A stretch of 22,135 nt of DNA, taken from the NCBI GenBank assembly GCA_023417955.1, contig JAEZDW010000189.1, forward strand, positions 1-22,135. Reading direction: 5' to 3'. This stretch comes from Bacteroidota bacterium (lineage in GTDB: Bacteria > Bacteroidota > Bacteroidia > Cytophagales > Cyclobacteriaceae). A program made the position numbers and the translations under genes. The notes beneath the pieces were generated by a model. It searched no databases. It had not been told where the DNA came from and saw only the letters and a program-made list of their open reading frames with translations. Each line of letters starts with the position of its first letter. Positions within the stretch are counted from its first letter, which is position 1. Below, piece by piece: positions 1 to 6,995 of the stretch.

Positions 1-924
1 ATCATTAAAGATCTTGAAGAAGCAGTTGACCAACTGCCCCGCCGGGAAGACTACGCCGACGTTGACAAGGGGCGAGTCTCGAAAGGCGCGGCCGCCGGTA
101 TGCTGGCAAAAGTTCATTTGACGCTAAAGAACTGGACACAAGTGGTTGCATTGTGCGATCAGGTCAAAACTCTCGGCTATGCGCTTAATTCCGACTACGC
201 TGCCAACTTCAATCCGGAAACGGAAAACTCGATAGAGTCATTGTTTGAAGTTCAGTACCTGAGCCCGGTTAACAACTTCTGGGATGATGCGAACCAGTCG
301 TCATGGACAACAAATTTTATGGCGCCGCGAGATTCACCGCTCACTACCGTAGGCTGGGGATGGAATCAACCTACGCAGGAATTTGTCGATGCCTATGAAG
401 AAGGCGATCTGCGAAAAGACGTCACGATCTTCTATGAAGGTTGCCCTCCATTTGATGGAAAGGACTATAAGGCATCGATGTCGTATGTAACCGGTTACAG
501 TGTTCGAAAGTTTGTTCTGCCTGCATCGTATGTGCCTACTGGTTCCAGCGGAAGCCCGCTTAACTGGCCGGTCTTGCGTTATGCCGATGTGTTGTTGATG
601 AAGGCGGAAGCGCTGAACGAACTCGGGCGCACCAGTGAAGCAGAAGCTCCGCTTAACGAAGTACGGGAAAGGGCGGGTCTTGAATCTGTGAGCGGACTCG
701 GTCAGGCTGCATTCCGCGAGGCGGTGTTGCATGAAAGAAGAATAGAGCTCGCATTTGAAGGCCATCGCTGGTTTGATCTCATTCGGGTTGGCGATGGTCA
801 ATGGGGACTTGAGTTCCTGCATTCCGTCGGCCGGACAAATGCCACTGAAAAGCATTTGCTCTTTCCGATCCCGCAGGCGGAGCGTGATGTAAATCCTAAC
901 CTTACTCAAAACCCGGGATATTAA
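1..924 (+). CDS. SusD/RagB-like nutrient-binding outer-membrane lipoprotein, 3' part
   Basis: The reading frame is open from base 1, so the gene starts upstream; 307 C-terminal residues are visible. SusD proteins sit on the cell surface as a lid over a SusC TonB-dependent transporter and capture glycans. The C-terminal half shows family hallmarks: a YADVLLMKAEALNELG helix followed by ALNEVRERAG-type TPR-like sequence (about 580-690), the LHERRIELAFEGHRWFDLIR signature (about 727-786), and the LFPIPQAERDVNPNLTQNPGY ending. The lipoprotein signal and N-terminal part are outside the window. It is the first visible gene of a same-strand run with a dextranase 20 bp downstream, so its ligand is probably an alpha-1,6-glucan; that is inferred from context, because SusD sequence alone does not give specificity. 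The ATG at 100 is internal to the family domain and is not a real start. Confidence 0.95.
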   Translation: MIKDLEEAVDQLPRREDYADVDKGRVSKGAAAGMLAKVHLTLKNWTQVVALCDQVKTLGYALNSDYAANFNPETENSIESLFEVQYLSPVNNFWDDANQSSWTTNFMAPRDSPLTTVGWGWNQPTQEFVDAYEEGDLRKDVTIFYEGCPPFDGKDYKASMSYVTGYSVRKFVLPASYVPTGSSGSPLNWPVLRYADVLLMKAEALNELGRTSEAEAPLNEVRERAGLESVSGLGQAAFREAVLHERRIELAFEGHRWFDLIRVGDGQWGLEFLHSVGRTNATEKHLLFPIPQAERDVNPNLTQNPGY

Positions 925-944
925 TAGCGACGACTTGTTGTAAG

Positions 945-2711
945 ATGGTGAGTGCGATGCAGAAGATGGTATTACAATTTTGGGTAGTCCTATCGATGAT
1001 GCTGACGTCCTGTTCAGGTGAGGAGGTTGGCACAGCGCCGAAACCGTTCTATCCTACAGGCTATACGCTTTCGTCAGACAAAGCCCGCTATGATCCGGGA
1101 GACGTCGTCGAATTGAAGATCAGTCCGGCTCCTGCAGAAGGACTGAGGGTGCGCTACAAGCATTTGGGTAGCGTAGTCGGGGAAGGGGTGATATCTGCAT
1201 CGTCATGGAGCTGGAATCCACCATCAACAGACTTCAAAGGCTACATGGTGGAGGTGTTCAAACCTGCGACTGAAAAGGAATCGGAACAGGTACTGGGAAC
1301 TATTGGAGTCGATGTTTCATCCGACTGGACGCGTTTTCCACGGTACGGATTTCTTTCGCGGTTCCCGGAATTGAGCAAAGCCCAGATTGATGAAGTCGTC
1401 GACAACCTGAATCGCCACCATATCAATGGAGTCCAGTTCTACGACTGGCACTATAAACATCATCAGCCACTTGCCGGTACACCGGAAAATCCTACGTTGA
1501 TTTACCGCGACATTATTAACCGTGAAATTTATTTCAATACGGTGAAGGGGTATATCGATGCATGCCATGACCGCAACATGCAGGCGATGTTTTACAATCT
1601 CGTGTATGGAGCGTTGAAGGATGCTCCTGCCTCCGGTGTTGATGACAGGTGGTATGTCTACACCGACAAGTCTCATGCATCAAAAGATAAGCACCCGCTT
1701 TCGCCGCCGTTTATCAGCGACATTTTCCTGACGAATCCGGCTGACATTGACTGGCAGGAGTACCTTATCAATGAACATCAAAAGGTGTACGAAGCGCTGC
1801 CATTTGATGGGTTTCATATGGATCAACTTGGTGACCGTGGCGCCCGATATGATTACGACGGAAATGCAATCAACCTGGCTGAAACTTTTGAATCTTTCAT
1901 TTCGAGGGTTGATGAAAGTGCTCCGGAGAAGTACAACGTGATGAACGCAGTCAATCAGTACGGACAGGAGAGCATTGCTTCTTCACCTGTGGATTTTCTT
2001 TACACGGAAGTCTGGTCACCGAATGAAACGTATCAGCAGCTTGCGAACATTATTCTTACGAACAACGAGCTAAGCAACGATGAGCTGGCGACGGTTCTCG
2101 CGGCATATGTAAACTATGATCTGGCAAACAATCCCGGATTTTTCAACACGCCCTCTGTTTTGCTACTTGATGCAGTCATCTTTGCCTTTGGTGGTGCTCA
2201 TCTCGAACTCGGTGAGCACATGCTTGGAAAAGAATACTTTCCAAACAACAACCTGGCTATGCGCGACGACCTTCGCAGAAAGCTTGTGTATTACTACGAT
2301 TTTCTCGTCGCGTATCAAAATCTTCTTCGTGATGGAGGCTCATTTAACAAGCCTGCGCTGATTTCCGCCGATAACAAATTTCAGTTTGCAAACTGGCCTG
2401 CCGGTTTCGGAAGTGTTGCTGTGGTCGGCAAAGAGATCGGTAACAGACAGGTTATTCACCTGTTGAACTTTACTAACGCAAGAACGCTGTCCTGGCGTGA
2501 CAATTCTGGTATTCAGGCTGCTCCAACGACTGTTGAAAGTGTGCAGGTTCGTTTGAATGAGACAAGATCAGTTGCAAAGGTATGGTGTGCTTCGCCCGAT
2601 TTTTCACAGGGAGCTGCAATCGAGACACAGTTTACCGTCACGGGAAATCAAATTGGTTTCACGGTTCCCGGATTACAATACTGGACTATGATCGTCATTG
2701 AGTATCAATAA
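945..2711 (+). CDS. GH66 dextranase, surface lipoprotein
   Basis: 588 residues, resembling glycoside hydrolase family 66 (endo-dextranases and cycloisomaltooligosaccharide glucanotransferases), which cleave internal alpha-1,6 bonds of dextran by a retaining mechanism. The signal peptide ends in a lipobox (L20-T-S-C23) followed by SGEE, an acidic stretch like the Bacteroidota lipoprotein export signal, so a surface location is likely. A beta-sandwich-like N-terminal region (about 35-125) precedes the barrel (about 130-460). The barrel carries the DGFHMDQLG motif with candidate nucleophile D293 and the LYTEVWSP motif with candidate acid/base E355. The roughly 60-residue spacing agrees with characterised GH66 enzymes. 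A C-terminal beta domain follows. No long cyclization-specific CBM35 insertion is obvious, which favours simple dextranase over CITase. ATG 945 lies 20 bp after the susD stop; ATG 957 is an alternative start that keeps the signal peptide. Confidence 0.9.
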   Translation: MVSAMQKMVLQFWVVLSMMLTSCSGEEVGTAPKPFYPTGYTLSSDKARYDPGDVVELKISPAPAEGLRVRYKHLGSVVGEGVISASSWSWNPPSTDFKGYMVEVFKPATEKESEQVLGTIGVDVSSDWTRFPRYGFLSRFPELSKAQIDEVVDNLNRHHINGVQFYDWHYKHHQPLAGTPENPTLIYRDIINREIYFNTVKGYIDACHDRNMQAMFYNLVYGALKDAPASGVDDRWYVYTDKSHASKDKHPLSPPFISDIFLTNPADIDWQEYLINEHQKVYEALPFDGFHMDQLGDRGARYDYDGNAINLAETFESFISRVDESAPEKYNVMNAVNQYGQESIASSPVDFLYTEVWSPNETYQQLANIILTNNELSNDELATVLAAYVNYDLANNPGFFNTPSVLLLDAVIFAFGGAHLELGEHMLGKEYFPNNNLAMRDDLRRKLVYYYDFLVAYQNLLRDGGSFNKPALISADNKFQFANWPAGFGSVAVVGKEIGNRQVIHLLNFTNARTLSWRDNSGIQAAPTTVESVQVRLNETRSVAKVWCASPDFSQGAAIETQFTVTGNQIGFTVPGLQYWTMIVIEYQ

Positions 2712-2745
2712 CAATATTATTCCAAACCTTATGCGAACGAAAATC

Positions 2746-4212
2746 ATGAAACAATTCAGACAAAATCTCCGGACACGGGTCACTGCCCTCCTGTCTGTGG
2801 TCGCTGTCTTCGCCGTCGTTTCCTGTGGCGACTATGAAGACGAGTATACTCCCGCGAAAGCAGGAAAGCCCGTGCTCCAAACGTCGGCCTCAGCTGTGAC
2901 GTTAAGTCAGAAGCAAGGCGACAATACAGCGTTTACGCTGAGTTGGAGCCCTGGAAACAACGGAGGTACCAATAGCGCGATAACATACACTATTGAGATT
3001 GACAAAAAGGGTAACGCCTTTGCGTCGCCGGCAATTATTGACGCGGGAAAAGCTGCATATAACAGCCACTTCCGCGTCGATACGTTCAACGACTTATTGC
3101 TAAATTCTTTCCTCGTTCCGGCAGGAACTGAGGCGCAGATTGAGTTTCGGGTGATTTCCAAAGCGCTTGATCCCGCTGTGCCTGCTGATGTTTCGAACAC
3201 TGTTGAGGTCAATGTAACACCGTACGAGCCACGGCCGATACCGGATGCATTGTATATGGTGGGTGACGCTTCACCCAATGGTTGGGACGCCGGAAACCCG
3301 ACGTTGATGACGAAAGTTTCAAACAATCCTGGCGTATTTACATATCAGGGCGAATTGACCGCAGGAAGTCTTAAGTTTCTTACTATTCCGGGTTCGTGGG
3401 TGCCTTCGTACCAAAAAGGTGCTGATGAGAATACGTTGGTAGTCCGAAATGACTTCAGCGAACCTGATGAATCGTTTACAATTACGAAGGGCGGCATATA
3501 CAAGGTTACCGTTGATGTGATCGAGATGACGTTTGAGGCAGAGGCACAGGCATCCTCACCTTACGACGAATTATGGATCGTTGGAAGTGCCGTTCCCATG
3601 GGGTGGGACCTTGACAACGCTGACATGTTGCAGCAAAATCCGACGGATCCGTTCCTGTTTTACTTTAATGCAGAACTGGTCGCAGGTGAATTTAAAATTG
3701 CTACTGCAAAAAGTTGGGATGCGCCGTTCTACAGACCCGCTATCGCAGATGCACCGATCACCGAAACCGCATTGCAGTTGTCCGCCGGTGATCCAGACAA
3801 CAAGTGGGTTGTAGACCAACCAGGTCCATATAAGATTACCGTGAACCTGCGTGATAACACAATCGACATCGCGCCCTTTACACCATTTGAATATTTGTGG
3901 ATCGTCGGAGATGCGACTCCTGCCGGATGGAATATCGACGCTCCTGTTGAAATGACACGCTCTGATGACTATGTGTTCACCTGGACGGGTCAATTAAACG
4001 CAGGTGAATTCAAGTTTCCAATTTCTACAGGGAACTGGGGAACGGGGTTCTTTATGCCGTTCGCGGCTGACGAAAGCATCAGCGTTACTACGATGACCTT
4101 CCGCGCAACGGGTTCACCGGATACCAAGTGGCGGGTTCAGCCAGGCGAAGAGGGCACTTACACAATTACATTGAATCAACTTTACCATACCATAGCCATT
4201 GTCAAGCAGTAG
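2746..4212 (+). CDS. SusE/SusF-like glycan-binding surface lipoprotein with three CBM repeats
   Basis: From the ATG at 2746 the product has 488 residues. In-frame ATGs at 2731 and 2698 are possible, but 2698 overlaps the dextranase stop and adds a non-signal-like leader. The signal peptide ends at VVSC (C27 in this numbering), followed by GDYEDE, matching a surface export signal. The layout is an N-terminal SusE-type Ig-like domain (bases about 2860-3210), then three homologous modules that each open with an LY/LWxVGxAxPxGW sequence (bases about 3250, 3571 and 3895) and contain an AGxxKF/AGEFK strand motif. SusE of the starch system has two such modules and SusF three, so this resembles SusF in architecture. 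It has no catalytic residues; its role is to hold glucan at the surface beside SusCD. It is very likely co-transcribed with its neighbours. Confidence 0.88.
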   Translation: MKQFRQNLRTRVTALLSVVAVFAVVSCGDYEDEYTPAKAGKPVLQTSASAVTLSQKQGDNTAFTLSWSPGNNGGTNSAITYTIEIDKKGNAFASPAIIDAGKAAYNSHFRVDTFNDLLLNSFLVPAGTEAQIEFRVISKALDPAVPADVSNTVEVNVTPYEPRPIPDALYMVGDASPNGWDAGNPTLMTKVSNNPGVFTYQGELTAGSLKFLTIPGSWVPSYQKGADENTLVVRNDFSEPDESFTITKGGIYKVTVDVIEMTFEAEAQASSPYDELWIVGSAVPMGWDLDNADMLQQNPTDPFLFYFNAELVAGEFKIATAKSWDAPFYRPAIADAPITETALQLSAGDPDNKWVVDQPGPYKITVNLRDNTIDIAPFTPFEYLWIVGDATPAGWNIDAPVEMTRSDDYVFTWTGQLNAGEFKFPISTGNWGTGFFMPFAADESISVTTMTFRATGSPDTKWRVQPGEEGTYTITLNQLYHTIAIVKQ

Positions 4213-4299
4213 ATGACGTGCGGGAAAATAGTTTCACGCGGAGGAGTATGGTTTGGGCTTCGAATGAGACCGCGCGAAACTATTTTCCGGTACGATCAT
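4213..4299. repeat. Long imperfect inverted repeat between susE-like gene and six-hairpin glycosidase gene
   Basis: Left arm 4213-4241 pairs with right arm 4270-4299 around a 28-nt spacer. I count 27 pairs, including one G-U. The core is 13 contiguous pairs (GGAAAATAGTTTC at 4223-4235 with GAAACTATTTTCC at 4276-4288), then one mismatch and five G/C pairs. The outer part has one mismatch and one bulged base. The left arm starts directly after the TAG of the SusE-like gene and the right arm ends 19 bp before the next ATG. No T-run follows, so it is not a standard terminator. It could be an mRNA stabiliser or attenuator within the operon, or a small mobile or REP/MITE-like insertion. Confidence 0.8.
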
Positions 4300-4318
4300 C
4301 TTACAATTTATTTCTGAT

Positions 4319-6988
4319 ATGATTACACGTCTGGTTGCGCTGGTATTTTTTTGTCAATTGACATTAATTATCAATGCGCAGGAGAAGCCATTGTATAAAT
4401 CGTCCGCCTACAGTATTTATCCCGCGAAAGTTGTACAGGGCGACTTTCAGGCAACTGCAGTGTCGGCAACGAAGTTGGTTTCCAATTATGAAAGCGCCGC
4501 GAACAATTTTCTTAGCTCTGTAATAGATTTTAAGTTCAGCATCAACGGTAAGGATAACGAGATGCCGTCAGGTATTGATCATCATTTCACATGCTCCGAC
4601 ACCGGTGGTGATTGTATTACTCCGCTGATCCGGTTTGGTTCACAGTTGAATGTTTCGGAGAAGGTTCCGGGCAAGTATCTGCAGCCCGAGACGAAGATGA
4701 CGATCAGGCTTGATATGCGACATGTCTTTCGCGCATTCGATTCTGCAGGTTACTACACCGCGTTCAACGGATCGAAAATCTATAAAGCCGACTTCAAAGG
4801 AGTTTACGTCGCCGGTGGTACGCCGCCGCTAAGTTGGGATTTTGATAATCTGCAAAACTTTGCGCATTTAAAGATGTCTGACCCGGACGGTGATCATATT
4901 TATGAAGTGACATTGATGTTGAATGATCCGTCTTCCAAAAGAGGCCAGCGCCATAATTGGAAGAAGGAACGTCTGACAGAGAGCTACCCGCAACTCACCT
5001 CGCCGTTTCCATTAGTCGATGCGTTATATAACCTTTCGCTTGAAGAAATGATTAATGCGGTAGAGCCGGATAGTACGTTGAGGACGGGCAAGGAGTGGGC
5101 CGGCGTCTGGACCCGGGACGTGAGTTATAGTATTATTCTGTCGATGGCGGTCCTTCAGCCAAAGGCTGCACAGTACAGCCTGATGCGCAAAGTGAAAGAC
5201 GGCGTAATCGTTCAGGACACCGGTACCGGTGGCGCTTATCCGGTTTCTACAGATCGCATAGTGTGGGCGTTAGCGGCTTGGGAAATATTTAAGGTAACGG
5301 GAGATATGTCATGGTTGAAAACCGTGTATCCCATTATAAAAAAGTCCATTGAAGCCGATATGATAAATGCTTTTGACGAATCAACGGGAATGATGAAAGG
5401 CGAATCATCGTTTCTTGACTGGCGGGAGCAAACTTATCCCGCGTGGATGGAGCCGGCTGATATTTATGAGTCTTTTTGTTTAGGTACGAATGCCGTGCAC
5501 TATCAGGCGAATGTTATTGCAGCGGCGATGGCTTCAATACTTAACGACGTTGATGCGCAACACAAACATGAGCTGATTGCAAAGGGAATCCGGAACGGCA
5601 TGAACCAGCATCTTTGGATGCCGGATCGCGGATATTATGGACAGTATCTTTATGGAAGAAGCTCCCGGTTGCTGTCACCGAAGTCGGAGACATTAGGTGA
5701 GTCACTTGCGATTTTGTTCGGCATCCCGGATGAAAACGATGTTGCCAGGATCGTGAATTCGGTACCCGTCGGAGACTACGGTACTCCATGTATATTTCCT
5801 CAGATCGCCAACATTCCGCCCTATCACAACGATGCTGTATGGCCATTTGTCCAGTCGTACTGGGCTTTGGCCTCGGCCAAAGGCGGAAACGACGCGGCTG
5901 TGATGCACAGCTTTGCAAGCATTTGGCGACCCGCTGCGCTGTTTCTCACCAACAAAGAAAACTTTGTTGCGAGCACAGGTGATTATGCTTCGACACAGAT
6001 CAACTCTGACAACATGCTTTGGAGTTTGTCAGGAAACATTGCGTTGGTTTACAAAATCATTTTTGGTATAGACTACGGCCAGGAGTCGCTTTCCTTCGCG
6101 CCGTTTATTCCAGAGGTAATGAAGGGAAAATACACCCTGCGAAACTTCCGATACAGAAAGGCGACGATTGATTTATCTGTAACCGGATTTGGAAATAAGA
6201 TTGAGTCGGTGAAACTTGACGGAAAGCGCCTAAAGACGGCGCAACTTCCTGCAACGCTTTCAGGAAAACACAAGCTCGAAATCACGATGGCAAACAACAA
6301 ACCAGGTGGCACTATCAACATGCAGGAACACCGTGTTTCTCCTCCCACGCCGGTAACCTCGTACAACGGCAAGTCTATACAATGGGAACCGGTTACGGGA
6401 GCGGTAAAATACCAGATTTATGTATCTGGTAAGCACTACAAAACAACGACGGACTCTGCGCTGCATACAAATCCGCCTCAGGGAATCATTCAGGTTGTGG
6501 CTGTTGATGCTTTCGGACTGGAGTCATTCGCGTCAGAACCCCTGATGCTGAGTCAGCCGGAAGATACGGTCATTGTTGAGGCAGAGACGACTTCCGCGCA
6601 ATACGAGAATTCATATGCCGGATTTTCCGGTAAAGGTTACGTGCTTACTACACCTTCAGGACCAGCCCTGCGGTTTGAAGTTGATATCCCTGATGATGGT
6701 GTTTATGCATTGGATTTTCGTTATGCCAACGGTAATGGCCCCGTGAACACCGATAACAAATGTGCGATACGTCGCGTTGCTGTTGATGCGAAAATAGTTG
6801 GCACCATAGTGCTCCCCCAACGTGGTAAGGGCGAATGGTCTGATTGGGGCTATACGAACCCTGTGACCGTGGCATTTAAAAAAGGCAAGGTCGGTCTTGA
6901 GATGATTTATGACCCGGCGAACAGAAACATGAGCGGCGAAACGAATGACGCTGTCGTGGATCTGGTTCGTTTGGTGAAAATACAATAA
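4319..6988 (+). CDS. Exported six-hairpin (alpha/alpha)6 glycosidase, family not assigned, with C-terminal CBM35/CBM6-like module
   Basis: 889 residues with an SPase I signal (cleavage likely near A20-Q21) and no lipobox, so probably periplasmic. The N-terminal region (about 30-220) looks beta-rich, with a DPDGDHIYEVTLML strand pattern. Residues about 225-600 read as an (alpha/alpha)6 toroid, with W264-T-R-D267, an FLDWREQ segment (D367, E370) and Y502-HNDAVWPF, motifs resembling amylo-1,6-glucosidase/GH15/GH63-type enzymes. The acidic residues named are candidates for catalysis only. An fn3-like stretch (about 673-745) is followed by a CBM35/CBM6-like beta-sandwich (about 750-889, starting VIVEAETTSA). 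I cannot assign a CAZy family. In this operon an inverting exo-acting glucosidase on dextran oligosaccharides, analogous to GH15 glucodextranase, is plausible. The GH31 gene follows after 7 bp. Confidence 0.8.
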   Translation: MITRLVALVFFCQLTLIINAQEKPLYKSSAYSIYPAKVVQGDFQATAVSATKLVSNYESAANNFLSSVIDFKFSINGKDNEMPSGIDHHFTCSDTGGDCITPLIRFGSQLNVSEKVPGKYLQPETKMTIRLDMRHVFRAFDSAGYYTAFNGSKIYKADFKGVYVAGGTPPLSWDFDNLQNFAHLKMSDPDGDHIYEVTLMLNDPSSKRGQRHNWKKERLTESYPQLTSPFPLVDALYNLSLEEMINAVEPDSTLRTGKEWAGVWTRDVSYSIILSMAVLQPKAAQYSLMRKVKDGVIVQDTGTGGAYPVSTDRIVWALAAWEIFKVTGDMSWLKTVYPIIKKSIEADMINAFDESTGMMKGESSFLDWREQTYPAWMEPADIYESFCLGTNAVHYQANVIAAAMASILNDVDAQHKHELIAKGIRNGMNQHLWMPDRGYYGQYLYGRSSRLLSPKSETLGESLAILFGIPDENDVARIVNSVPVGDYGTPCIFPQIANIPPYHNDAVWPFVQSYWALASAKGGNDAAVMHSFASIWRPAALFLTNKENFVASTGDYASTQINSDNMLWSLSGNIALVYKIIFGIDYGQESLSFAPFIPEVMKGKYTLRNFRYRKATIDLSVTGFGNKIESVKLDGKRLKTAQLPATLSGKHKLEITMANNKPGGTINMQEHRVSPPTPVTSYNGKSIQWEPVTGAVKYQIYVSGKHYKTTTDSALHTNPPQGIIQVVAVDAFGLESFASEPLMLSQPEDTVIVEAETTSAQYENSYAGFSGKGYVLTTPSGPALRFEVDIPDDGVYALDFRYANGNGPVNTDNKCAIRRVAVDAKIVGTIVLPQRGKGEWSDWGYTNPVTVAFKKGKVGLEMIYDPANRNMSGETNDAVVDLVRLVKIQ

Positions 6989-6995
6989 TGACGCA

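Noticed and set aside
334..909. 191-codon minus-strand open frame opposite the susD-like gene
   Set aside because: It lies fully opposite a convincing SusD reading frame and its translation has no recognisable protein pattern.
5541..5918. Minus-strand frames (125 and 68 codons) inside the six-hairpin gene
   Set aside because: Shadow frames of a real gene; composition rich in Arg, Cys and Ser without structure.
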